From Trichomonas vaginalis G3 (Eukaryota > Parabasalia > Trichomonadida > Trichomonadidae): a DNA stretch of 64,000 nucleotides. The notes under the pieces are model-generated. The model worked only from the letters and a program-made list of their open reading frames with translations. It ran no database searches and had not been told where the DNA came from. The DNA is taken from contig NC_067205.1 in the NCBI RefSeq assembly GCF_026262505.1, positions 3,348,001-3,412,000 on the forward strand. The letters are read 5' to 3'. This document shows, in pieces, positions 20,712 through 29,968 of the stretch (the stretch's first letter is position 1; every line of letters begins with the position of its first letter). The position numbers were made by a program, and so were the translations under genes.

Positions 20712-23700
20712 TTATGTGTCATAATAGAACCCACTCGGACCAAGCTTTACTTTCTTCCTGACTGAGTTTTTAACTCTTCTTTTTCCTTCATTGCCACTAC
20801 TTTCACTAGATGAAGTTACTTCTTCACTACTTTCACTTTGTTCTACTCTTCTCTTCTTCTTTGGTGTCGCTTTTGGTAACTTGCCCTCTGCTTCAAGTTG
20901 TTGCATCTTTGCCTCATGTTCACCTAGTATGTTGTAAATTTCCCATGTCCTTTTTGCCTTTGGGCTCTGGTCGCCCATCTCAGGTAACCTATATCCTAGA
21001 AAGATTTTGTCATAGTTTGTATTTGAGTCTTCGCGTATTGTTTGCATGACTCTTTCCTGAGTTTCCGGTTCAAGCTCTTCAAACAGAGCTTGTCCATATG
21101 GAATAAGCTCGTTTCCAAATATATGTTTTTGTAGCCATTCTGGTTTTCTTTCCATGTTACCAATAATATCTTTTGTGAATGGGAAAGCTTTTACCCAATG
21201 TTTCAGTCTTGCGTCATTTATTTCTGTAGTTGGTTTTATTTTGTCAAGGAACATGTTTTTCAATACTAACATTTCATTTGGTACTGTCCATTTGAGTTTT
21301 CTTAAATATTCATCCCTTCTCAGTTCATTGTCTGCAAAGTAAGTTTTTATGACATTTTGTAAACTTTCGTTTGCAAGGTCATGTACAATAGGTTCTCTTC
21401 CTTCTATCTCCCTAACTTTCTTTCTAAACTCTTCACCAAATATACCATCTCTATGGTTCTGTGTAGTTCTTTGAGATAAATGTTCTAGAACGTCAGGTGT
21501 TATATTTCCATCAGCCATGTTCATTTCATACTGGTCCAAAATATCTGCATGTTTCATATCTTTCAATGGCATTAAAGCCGCGCTGAAAATACCAGCTATA
21601 TCTGGTTCACCATTCACTTCCATTGCGTCTACAACTTCTTGGAATTGTGGTTGTAAGTTTATGAACCACCTATCCGGATTAGCTTTATGACCCCATCTCA
21701 TTGTAGTTCCATAGTCTGCAGAAACAAAAGTAGGTTTGTTTCCATATTGGTTAGGTTCTGAATGAACTTTAAACAATGTTTCATTTCTATATGTTTTGGT
21801 GAAATTTAACCTTTTATTTTCACCGAGTTCAGCCAAAGATTGAACGTTATATGGTCGTAAGTAAAAAGGATTGTTGTATTTGCGTACACTTTCTTTCAGT
21901 TCTTCCATTCTATGCTGAATATTTTCATCTGATGTTGGAGTCTTTTGTATGTCGGCGAACATTTTTCGATATTCTTCTACTATGTCAGCTGAATTTTTCT
22001 TAGACTCTTGGAAAGATTCCATATTCTCCGCATACTCTTGTTGAGGGTCAAGATTTTTCGGCTGTTCCAAATCTTCATCTAGTTCTGTGAAGTTAGTTTC
22101 CAAAGGAGGGACTTGTTCGTTTCCTTCAGGCTCTTCTAGCTGTTGTTGCTGAACTATTTCTTCCATGTCTGGTTGTATCTGAACTTCTTCCTGTGGAGTT
22201 TCTTGTACCTCATCTGCTGGCATTTCATATATTCCGAGACCGTTTTTAACAAGTTCCCTATCTAAGTCATCCGCTCATAAACCTTTCTTCTTTCGTTCCG
22301 TCTCTATTTTTTACGCGTTTCATGAAGAGAGTTGAATTATCATTTAGCTCTGACACCAAATATCTCGGAGTAAATTCATCATGTCATTTGGATGATATGC
22401 TATTAAATCATATCCCTTAGCGAGCTTGTATTTTCCAGGTTTGAAATTATATCCCATTTGGTGCTGAACCATAAAGCTAAATAGGTTCGGGTCAGTATTT
22501 CCTTCCTTGAACTTTCTAATAGCTTCTTTATATCTGTCACTAAAGTCAAGAGTATCTGGGTAACCATAATTTTCCTTAAGCATTTTTAAGAATTCTTGGT
22601 TTCCTTGTTCTCTACTTCTTTTATGTCCTTGCTCTGTTTGTGGTTGTTGCTGTGCAGTGTTTTGAACTGTTGGTTGTGGTGCAGTGTTTTGAACTGTTGG
22701 TTGTGGTGCAGTGTTTTGAACTGTTGGTTGTGGTGCAGTGTTTTGAACTGTTGGTTGTTGTGTTGGTTTTGGTGCATGCCTGTGTCTGTGTCCATGTGAC
22801 GATGTAAATGTTTTAGGTAGTCCTGGTGCAGGTGCTTCTCTTGGAGGGTTTGGTGGTATATAAGTTCCACCAGCTGGCACATATGTTCCATCTGCAGCAT
22901 AATGTCCTACCTGACTTTTCGTTTTTAAGAAAGCATTTACTAGGTCTGTTTTGGTCTGTTGTAACTCTTTTTCTTGACTTTCCACAACAGTTGCTCTAAC
23001 GGCGTCATAGGCACTTTGAACTGCCTGTCTCGTTGCTGCATCTGTTATTTTCGTCATATTTTGTGCTACTTCTCTTAACTCTTTGTCGAAACCTTCAGAC
23101 TTCAGTTTCTTTCCAGATGAGAAGTCGTTCACTAGTTTCACCTTACTATGAAGAGCTTCGAAGGCGTTCTTAAAGTCAGCATTCATTAAAGCTTCATTTG
23201 AACTGTCTTCATCCGCTTGTATTTTTGTCCTTATTGACCCTATAAGTTGGGCTGCTTTGGCGTTGGCTTGGGCATCTAACCAGTCATTATTAGCTTTTAT
23301 ATATTCTGCGCTTTTCATTGCCTTTTGCATGGCTGCGTCGTTATTTTTACTTTCTTGTGCTAAGTTTTCATACTGTACGGTTTGGTTTTGCAACTGTAAA
23401 AGTTTTTCTGCCTTTACATTTGCTTCAACTTCTTTTTTATACTCATCGCTATCCATATATGTCTTCAGGGCTTTTTGTTTTATTTCTTCATCTTTCAGTA
23501 CTTTATATTGAGTAGTATGGTTTTTCAAATTTATAACATCTTGTTCCATTTTTGCTACTTCTGCTGCTTTTTCTGACACTTTTTTCGCATATTCCTCTGT
23601 ACTTAGTTCTTTCAGTTGTTCTTCTTTCTTCTTTTTCTCTACGTTTAACTCATTGAGTTTCTTTGTGTGTCTGTCATATTCTAGTTTCTTTTCGTTTTCA

Positions 23701-24032
23701 CTTATTTGTTTCTGTATGTCTATGTTTGACTTTTTGACATCTGTTATTTGATTTTTGAGTGAACTCAAATTCATTTGACTTTGAGGGTTATAAGCTGTTC
23801 CGTCTGCAGCTCCACCATAGCCTGCCATTTTCGCTAAAAGTGCCGCTCTTAAACCTCCACTCTGTGCACCAATAACTCGGTTTAAAAGCATAGGGTTGCT
23901 TGACATTTGTTGCAACATAGTGGGGTCATTCATCATTTGTTGTTGCAACTGTTGTTGTGGTGTCAGTTTTACTATTGGATGTTTCAATGCTCCCTTCCTC
24001 TTACGTATATTCTTACGTAGCTTACGTGGCAT
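20712..24032 (-). pseudogene. Long coiled-coil core/virion protein, broken
   Basis: About 1100 codons from ATG 24032. A strongly basic N-terminus (MPRKLRKNIRKRKGALKHP) would suit binding DNA or a capsid interior. It is followed by a glutamine/methionine-rich segment, a long lysine/glutamate coiled coil (about residues 90-330), a proline/glutamine PTVQNTA repeat tract, an acidic glutamine-rich region, a globular part and a serine/glutamate-rich basic tail. It is broken once or twice here. Two further copies lie in the fold-back fragment. The function is inferred as structural; the family is not recognised. Confidence 0.65.
22645..22770. repeat. 27-bp tandem repeat encoding QPTVQNTAP
   Basis: Four units of a 27-base repeat lie inside the coiled-coil gene. 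The corresponding tract in the left arm of the fold-back fragment (about 1740-1850) has about four units. The right-arm tract (about 6385-6460) is shorter and irregular, so unit number varies between copies. Confidence 0.85.
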
Positions 24033-24502
24033 TTTAAGTGAAGTTAAAAACGGTTTTTGACAGATGTTTATATGACACTTTTTGTTCAGCACAAAAAACT
24101 ACTCGGTCAAAGTGTTGTCAGTTTTGTAAAATAACCGTCCTATCTCATTCTATAAGGGGAAAAGGCTTCTCAAAGTATACTTCCTTGGAACGCCTGTAAC
24201 TTTTCCTGTAGCGACGATAGACCCTTACTTGTCCGGACAAAGTTATACTATTTTGAGTGCTCTACAAAAAAGTCAACGGCGACGACTCTCAAAAACCGTT
24301 GTGTAAAAAGTTTTACCGTTGGACAAAAAAGTATATATAGAAAACAAAAAACGTTTATAGTTCATTCAATATTTGAGATGGAACGGTTTGCCAACGGTAA
24401 CTATTAAATAAAATAAAAAAATAGAGGGGGTCTCCGTTGGTAAAAACCGTTTATTTTAAACTTTTCTATGAGTAGTCCGAAAAAAACAGTTTATTTTTCA
24501 TA
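24033..24502. other. Divergent spacer between core gene and 394-residue gene
   Basis: No gene is supported. The part nearest the core gene (to about 24250) is shared with the ends of the fold-back fragment. The rest has several copies of AACGGT/ACCGTT (for example AAAAACCGTT and CCGTTGG) on both strands, which might be binding sites. A TTTTTCATAATGG context precedes the start at 24503. Confidence 0.5.
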
Positions 24503-25687
24503 ATGGAAGGAAGAAAAAGTGTCGCAAACAATTCGTCGACTACCTCTGCAGTTAAAGTTCCTACAACTTATGTCTCACCATTCTCAAAACCCTTACGACC
24601 TCCTATAATACCAAAGCAACTTCCTCATACAATTCAAGACAATTTGTCCAACAATTTGAGTTCTTCTTCTCAAAACACAACAGATACAGTTGTCCAAACA
24701 GCACCAGAACAAGTTTCACATAGTTCTACAATTCAAGACAAATTGTCCAACAATTTGAGTTCTTCTTCTTCTCAAAACACAACAGAAACATCTGAAACAG
24801 ATTTACAACCAGCACCAGAACAAGTTTCACATAGTTCTACAAGTATGTTAACAAGAGCACAATTTCAAGATTTAATTTCTCTTGAACAATATTCGAGTAA
24901 CGAAACACAAACCGACGACTGTAACCTCTCGCTACCCGATTCCATTCAAAGAAAATACGCCATGAAAAGACTGAAATTGTTGTATAAACTTCTTAACAAT
25001 TGGGGGGTCGAAGACAACACAGATTATAGTGAAATGTTTAACAAAGTCATAGAATCTCTTAAACCAATTGAAAACGACATAAAAAATCCCGGTGTTCTTG
25101 TAGACCTTTTCGCCTCAAAATTACCAGTTACAACTAATCTAATAGCAACACAAGCTATAGAGCAATTTATTTTATGTTTTCCCAAGCAATATAGACAACA
25201 CCTGAGGGAAACAAGAATAGGAAAATTTCAATTGGTGTATCCTACAACATACAACTATTACGAAGAAGCAAATGAATATGGAGAACTCTCGTTCCATTTC
25301 ACACTTTCAGTTCCTGAGGGAGAAGAAAAAGCAATCTATCATGTACAATCTCTTGCAGGATGTGAAGGAAAACCTCACATAATAACTACTGTTGCAATTG
25401 ACAAACCTGCAAGAGTCGAAGACGATGTTTTGTTCGCGTCCATTGCTGGTTTTGGCATGGGAGAACCAATTCCAATTTCCCATTTCACAGAATACTCAGC
25501 ACAACATTTTCAAAATGTAGAATTCGTGTTCTACGACCATCAAAAGTTCCTGCTAACAAAACCAAAGAAACAATTTGTCTCAATATTTGTTGCTGGTCAT
25601 GTGGCTGACAAAGAGCCATCAGATACTGACTATGAAGAAGAGGAGGAGGAAGAAGAAAACGATAGCGATGTCGTTCTTATCGAATAA
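24503..25687 (+). CDS. Unknown 394-residue Polinton protein with an acidic, SIM-like tail
   Basis: A whole frame starts at ATG 24503. Residues about 45-115 are a serine/threonine/glutamine-rich linker with an internal duplication (LSNNLSSSSQNTT...APEQVSHSST occurs twice). Residues about 150-370 are a globular alpha/beta region. The end is a run of glutamates followed by NDSDVVLIE, which looks like a SUMO-interaction motif flanked by acid. There is no signal peptide or membrane segment. It sits immediately inside the terminal hairpin and transcribes towards the end of the element. The fold-back fragment lacks it. I do not recognise the family. Confidence 0.65.
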   Translation: MEGRKSVANNSSTTSAVKVPTTYVSPFSKPLRPPIIPKQLPHTIQDNLSNNLSSSSQNTTDTVVQTAPEQVSHSSTIQDKLSNNLSSSSSQNTTETSETDLQPAPEQVSHSSTSMLTRAQFQDLISLEQYSSNETQTDDCNLSLPDSIQRKYAMKRLKLLYKLLNNWGVEDNTDYSEMFNKVIESLKPIENDIKNPGVLVDLFASKLPVTTNLIATQAIEQFILCFPKQYRQHLRETRIGKFQLVYPTTYNYYEEANEYGELSFHFTLSVPEGEEKAIYHVQSLAGCEGKPHIITTVAIDKPARVEDDVLFASIAGFGMGEPIPISHFTEYSAQHFQNVEFVFYDHQKFLLTKPKKQFVSIFVAGHVADKEPSDTDYEEEEEEEENDSDVVLIE

Positions 25688-25738
25688 AAACTTTAATTTC
25701 TTACTATATAATTTTTTAGTTCTCCTCTAGGTTTTTTA

Positions 25739-25777
25739 GGGGCTAGAAGGGGCGCAGCCCCTGGAAGCCCCACTACC
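25739..25777. repeat. Polinton right terminus with hairpin
   Basis: The outer stem GGGGCT/AGCCCC and inner stem AGGGGC/GCCCCT, with loop GCA and two 3-base internal loops, are followed by CACTACC and a T-tract. It has the same architecture as the hairpin at 201-232 with different inner-stem bases. It marks the outer end of the large Polinton. Confidence 0.8.
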
Positions 25778-26302
25778 TATTTTTTTTTAAATTAATGATT
25801 TCTTCAAGTAAAATTCTGCATTATTTCAAAAGTCAATAATTCTCTAGTAACTTTTCTTCAAACCCTAACCATTATATTATATGTATAATGGAGAATAATT
25901 GCAAAGAAAGATAGCCGAATTTACTGGGTAGTTCTTGTGATGCGAAATAATTGCAAATTAACACCTAGTTTTAACAGCATCAATCTCTTTTTGCTCTCAT
26001 TTAAATGCATTCGCACACTTTAATTTTGAAATATAAGAGTTTTGGAAATTATCAAATTTATCTGCTCAAATACTATAGATCTTCATAAGTGTTAATAGAA
26101 TCATTAGCCTTACATATAGTGTTTAATATAATGATGCACATTATACTGGGATTCATTCCTTATTCATCTAGTTATTATAAGATTTACAACCCCATGAAAA
26201 TTTAAAATTTTGTCAAAAATAGTGAATGTACCTTTCTCTTTCCACTCAATATTATTACTTTGATAAAATTATTTGTTCAAAAAATGCAATATTTGGCGAA
26301 AT
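25778..26302. other. AT-rich spacer, nothing supported
   Basis: No open frame, RNA gene or clear repeat is visible between the Polinton terminus and the 288-bp repeat. Confidence 0.6.
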
Positions 26303-26590
26303 GGGAATTTCTCGCATATGTTCGTACATGAGCAAATACTATACCTTTTGCGAATAAAGAATTTTTTCATAAAAAATTTTTTAGGAATTAGCATATCGGC
26401 GTTTTGCGACATTGCCAAACGCCAGATTTTAACCCGACATATGAGCATAAGCTCGTATATTGGAATAAACTCGACTTATTCCATATTAAAGTTATTATAA
26501 TAATAAGGCACTTAATGTGCAAATCTAATTGAATTAGAAAATGCACATTAAGTGCCTTTTATTGGAATATGTAATACCACATATGGAATA
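26303..26590 (+). repeat. 288-bp repeat with long hairpin, copy 1
   Basis: By eye this is identical to the inverted copy at 34166-34453. It runs from GGGAATTTCTCGCATATG to CCACATATGGAATA. Inside, 26505-26558 is a hairpin whose 17-bp outer stem (AAGGCACTTAATGTGCA) closes on a second stem TCTAATT/AATTAGA. A 60-codon frame spans it but looks accidental. It is probably a small non-autonomous repeat (MITE-like); no target duplication was found. Confidence 0.8.
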
Positions 26591-27124
26591 CCGAAATCCG
26601 AGCATCAATTAGGAATGAACTAGTGCAAATTTTAGAAATACAGTATTATGTTAAATTCAGGATAAAAATTGTTAGAAATTTATATTTACAAATGAGTAAA
26701 TAAGTATTTTGTAAAGTTTTCGTTTGATTTTCAAGCTTGTTGGAGAAAAATAATGAAAATAATTATTTATTTAAGCAATTTACACTAAAACTTTTTATGG
26801 AAATTGCAGTTCTAGCAATGTCTTAGAATTTAATTGTCATTTAAAGTGTGAAATGCATTGATTTGCTAGTGAATGTAAATCGGGAATACAAAATTAATAT
26901 AAATGAACGAAAATTCTTCTAAGAACATCCTAAAATCAATCACCCTTTGAGTGGCTTTCATAATATATCTAGATGATAAACCAGAAATTGAACCCGCATA
27001 TGGGTCCCATTAGGATAAATTGTAAACTATTCAAAAATAGTTTACAAAATTAATTTAGGTAATAATAAAATTTTTAATTGAGATAAAGTAATAAAAAATC
27101 TTAGGAGAATGTTATGGATTTTCT
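26591..27124. other. AT-rich spacer with one hairpin
   Basis: No gene is supported. At 27021-27046 TGTAAACTATT and AATAGTTTACA form an 11-bp hairpin with loop CAAA. The motif TGTAAACTATTCAA also occurs in the left end of the MULE (35819) and before the ankyrin gene (41337). Confidence 0.55.
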
Positions 27125-27676
27125 TCATTGAGCCATTCGATAAATGAGCATCTTTGCGAGCCATTTGTGTTCGAGAGTCTTGTACCATAAAGGTGGCATC
27201 TCAGCAGTTGAGCATCCCTTCAATGCATTGATATCTGTTGATGGAACAGAGTATGCGACTTCATCATTGATCATGATCCAATATGCACTTTTTTGCAAAA
27301 AGACCACGTAATGAAAATTGCAATAGGCAACAATTGCAATCAATTGATATCTTTGCCTTTCGACTGTTGGGAGTGTCAACTTTTTCGGGAAGTCAAAGAT
27401 GACTTGATGAATCGAATCATTCTGCCACTCTCTCTGAATGTCGAAAGTCAAGAATTGTGGCCATGATGTGTTCCTTGTAGTTGACAAATGATATTGAATG
27501 GCATGATCGAGATCTGGTTCTCCAATTCTGGTGTGAATCGAGTAGCAATTTGTTTGTTCGTTGGCACTATCACGGTAAGTGATTCGGAAGAGTTGACCGA
27601 TTCCTGGTATTTGCTCTGCGAGATCTGTGATCAATCTTGTCATCGTGTCATCACAATCTTGTGCCTCATATGTTAA
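27125..27676 (-). pseudogene. C-terminal remnant of a ubiquitin-hydrolase-like (USP/UCH) host gene
   Basis: The frame is open from about 27676 down to the stop and contains TYEAQDCDDTM...QLFRITYRD, then LPTVERQRYQLIAIVAYCNFHYVVFL and YWIMINDEVAYSV. This fits the last third of USP-fold peptidases of the USP53/54 kind, including the conserved HY and the following aspartate/glutamate strand. The catalytic cysteine box would lie upstream, where the compact Polinton begins, and no matching 5' part was found beyond the far end of that element. The remnant is therefore non-functional, or was already rearranged before insertion. The family call is moderate. Confidence 0.55.
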
Positions 27677-27684
27677 TTAATATA

Positions 27685-27723
27685 CTACTCAAGGGTACGG
27701 AGGCACTGCGCGCCTTCTTACCC
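27685..27723. repeat. Left terminal repeat and hairpin of the compact Polinton
   Basis: CTACTCAA is followed by outer stem GGGTA/TACCC and inner stem AGGC/GCCT (extendable with one mismatch) around loop TGC. The layout matches the termini at 201-232 and 25739-25771. Its counterpart is at 34484-34520. Confidence 0.7.
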
Positions 27724-27856
27724 ATTATATGTGAATTTGACACTTTACCAAACCGTTAACGTATATTTTACAACACAAACGACAACACTAACTTAACCTT
27801 AAATATTTACAAAGCCGCCAACCACTTCACCTCACTAATGTAAAAAATAAACATTC

Positions 27857-28177
27857 TCACTTACAAAAGTATTGCAACTCCTCCCATTGCTGTGCTTCAC
27901 ATAACAGCTCATAATCTTCTGACTCACTTTCTTCTTCATATAGGTCAAAATCACTGTCAAAATAAATGTATGTAAGTTTTGACAAAGCTAATGAAACACG
28001 CTTACCGTTTGTATCTATTGCTTGTATAAACTTTCCATTATGCTTGTTGCCATAAACGCTCAAACTAACTTTACCCTTTCTCCCTCGTATCTGATAGAAT
28101 GTATTTTCACGAGGAACGAAGAACAAGTTCTTGAACTCATGATCGTTGTAGTTTGTTATCTCAATAGTTTTCGTCAT
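27857..28177 (-). CDS. Small acidic-tailed protein, 106 residues
   Basis: The ATG is at 28177 (MTKTIEITNYNDHEFKNL). Residues 28-70 form a probable small beta domain (GRKGKVSLSVYGNKHNGKF, then IQAIDTNGKRVSLALSKL). The C-terminus is acidic (DLYEEESESEDYE). It is the first gene inside the left terminus and transcribes towards it. No family was recognised. Confidence 0.6.
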   Translation of the reverse strand: MTKTIEITNYNDHEFKNLFFVPRENTFYQIRGRKGKVSLSVYGNKHNGKFIQAIDTNGKRVSLALSKLTYIYFDSDFDLYEEESESEDYELLCEAQQWEELQYFCK

Positions 28178-28308
28178 TTATATAAAAATAAACTTAAAAA
28201 TAAATGATATCACCACCCTCACACGTATGAAAACATAGCACAAAAATAAATTTAGGGTAGATGGTTAGATCTAACCCGATTTCTAACCTCATTTCTATCC
28301 TGTTGAAT

Positions 28309-28845
28309 TCATTGCTTTATAACTCTCTTCCTTGGTTTCTTTTTAGTTGCTTTCTTAACATCTGTCTCCAACTTGACTGTCTTTCTTCTTCGTCCGTAAT
28401 GATACCAATTACTTCCACCAGTCAATGGGTCAAATGGTCGTTCATAAGGGTTTCCATACATTCCATAAGGTCCGTATGGATAAACCGCTGGTGGAAGTTG
28501 TGGAGAAGAAACATTTTCTTTAGTTCCATCGACTCTATTTAAATGCATTGTTTCACCTTTCATCTGGTCATTAAAGTCTTTTGCGTGTTTTGCAAACTCA
28601 TCGTCCTTTCCTAAAGCATTTTCTGACTCAGTCGCAACTAAATTGGATGCTTTATTTATGAGCCCTATTTTATTTAATCTTAACTTCTTTGCAACCCAGC
28701 CTCCTATCTTTCCTTTATTTGCGTCTAATGTCTTCGAAACCCTTCCTCCACTCATTTTATTTACTGCGTCATAAGCTCCAAGTGCTTTTGCTCCAAATGC
28801 TAATGCTTTTGTTCCCATTGCGCCTAAAGCTGCCCAAGCTACCAT
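28309..28845 (-). CDS. Small virion-type protein with amphipathic N-terminus and basic tail
   Basis: 178 residues from ATG 28845. The first 30 residues (MVAWAALGAMGTKALAFGAK) are glycine/alanine-rich and hydrophobic. A proline/tyrosine/glycine stretch (YPYGPYGMYGNPYERPF) follows, and the tail is strongly basic (KKATKKKPRKRVIKQ). This layout recalls adenovirus pVI and comparable Polinton minor proteins that disrupt membranes and bind DNA or capsid. That role is inference from composition. It ends next to an AGATCT spacer module and is separated by no bases from the gene upstream (28846-29070), suggesting joint transcription. Confidence 0.6.
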   Translation of the reverse strand: MVAWAALGAMGTKALAFGAKALGAYDAVNKMSGGRVSKTLDANKGKIGGWVAKKLRLNKIGLINKASNLVATESENALGKDDEFAKHAKDFNDQMKGETMHLNRVDGTKENVSSPQLPPAVYPYGPYGMYGNPYERPFDPLTGGSNWYHYGRRRKTVKLETDVKKATKKKPRKRVIKQ

Positions 28846-29070
28846 TTACACCATATTAAAATCATCTCTCTTCAATATTATCTCATAAAAGTTCTCGTTA
28901 CTGGAGAAAGTCAATGAAACATAAACGTTCTCACGGGCTTCGCCCTCACCGCTTTGCGGTCTATCTAACTTATTTCTTATATCATCTATACGCTTCAAAA
29001 TGTCTGAACAATTGCTAACATCTTCTACAACAATTATTTCATCATGAATGACCTTCAAAAACAAACTCAT
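28846..29070 (-). CDS. Small 74-residue protein
   Basis: The ATG is at 29070 (MSLFLKVIHDEIIVVEDVSN). The frame is open and lies exactly between two other minus-strand genes with no spacer, which supports it being real. It is an alpha/beta composition without recognisable motifs. Confidence 0.5.
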   Translation of the reverse strand: MSLFLKVIHDEIIVVEDVSNCSDILKRIDDIRNKLDRPQSGEGEARENVYVSLTFSSNENFYEIILKRDDFNMV

Positions 29071-29952
29071 TTAATATGCTATTAAAATCATCTCAATAAT
29101 GAGTCCATCCTTTCCGTCTTTAGGTAGCACAACATCTTTCATTGAAGAAGGTTCGACAAGTCTTATGTTAAACTTACTGACAAAGTTTGTTATACTATAA
29201 TGCTTCGGTGGCGAATACATATAGTTTGAAAGACATAATATAGATTCTTCAGCAAATTCACTTATACTGGATTTTATAACAATGTTCTCACGAGACCAAA
29301 TACCACCAATTGACAATCTTGTAAGCAATCCTGCTGAACCTTCTACTGTAAACGTCGATGGTAACATTCCACGAAGGTCATCTATTGACATCTTTGAGTC
29401 ACTGAATTTAAAGATTTTCTTAAAGCAATCGTCATTATCTAACCATGCAATAGCTTTGAAGTTTTCATTCGAATATACATCTGCTTCATTAAATGTAAAA
29501 CCTGACTTCTTTGCAGAGACGACTTTAAAATCTATTGAGTTTGTTTCAAAATTATATGCTATGGTAACTTCTGAAGGTAATGGATGTCCTTCCGCAGTAA
29601 GTTGTTCTCTCACTACCGTTTGAAGCTTTGTGTTAAAAACTTTCATGTCATCTCCTGTGTCTAGGTTCACATACACAGCAACAGGAAAACTGTCTTGCTT
29701 CTTTGTTTCATCATTATACCTCAAAACATTAAAGTTCTTCAATAATATTGTTCTTCCTGCTGGAATACTTCTAACTTGTCTTATTTCAATAGCTTTCTCA
29801 CCTCCTACATATTCTACCCAGTGTCTTGGATATTCATAAGTATACTGACTTTCTTGAATTTTGGTAGGTTTCATCATAACGTGTTCATAGTATATCTTTA
29901 TACTCTTGTCAGTTAGACTCGGTGCTATGTTCTGAATATTTCTGACTTGCAT
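29071..29952 (-). CDS. Beta-rich minor-capsid-type protein
   Basis: The frame is open further up, but ATG 29952 (MQVRNIQNIAPSLTDKSIK) leaves a 16-base divergent spacer to the ATPase start at 29969 and is preferred. The protein (about 294 residues) is beta-rich. Its first part, EYPRHWVEYVGGEKAIEIRQ then VRSIPAG, and its last strands, KFNIRLVEPSSMKDVVLP, resemble the penton or fibre-head type proteins of Polintons. It heads a minus-strand run of four genes. The assignment to a virion role is by context and strand pattern only. Confidence 0.55.
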   Translation of the reverse strand: MQVRNIQNIAPSLTDKSIKIYYEHVMMKPTKIQESQYTYEYPRHWVEYVGGEKAIEIRQVRSIPAGRTILLKNFNVLRYNDETKKQDSFPVAVYVNLDTGDDMKVFNTKLQTVVREQLTAEGHPLPSEVTIAYNFETNSIDFKVVSAKKSGFTFNEADVYSNENFKAIAWLDNDDCFKKIFKFSDSKMSIDDLRGMLPSTFTVEGSAGLLTRLSIGGIWSRENIVIKSSISEFAEESILCLSNYMYSPPKHYSITNFVSKFNIRLVEPSSMKDVVLPKDGKDGLIIEMILIAY

Positions 29953-29968
29953 TTTTAATGGAGATAAA

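Larger units (their letters stand above)
9301..25777. mobile_element. Large decayed Polinton (Maverick)
   Basis: The right end is a clear Polinton terminus (hairpin, CACTACC, T-tract). No matching left terminus was found, so the left limit is approximate and the element is probably truncated. Parts in order: intergenic repeats; an unknown 312-residue gene; two KilA-N genes; packaging ATPase; two small genes; SF3-type helicase; penton-like protein; a small CCG-motif gene; a small gene; major capsid protein; long coiled-coil core protein; an unknown 394-residue gene. The virion genes are broken roughly ten to fifteen times in total, whereas the accessory genes are open. It is young, given its near-identity with the fragment at 173-8026. 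No polymerase B, integrase or protease was seen. Confidence 0.8.

Noticed and set aside
26273-26500. Open frame of 75 codons also present at 34256-34438
   Set aside because: It lies inside the 288-bp repeat and spans its AT-rich part. Composition is not protein-like and the match reflects the DNA repeat.
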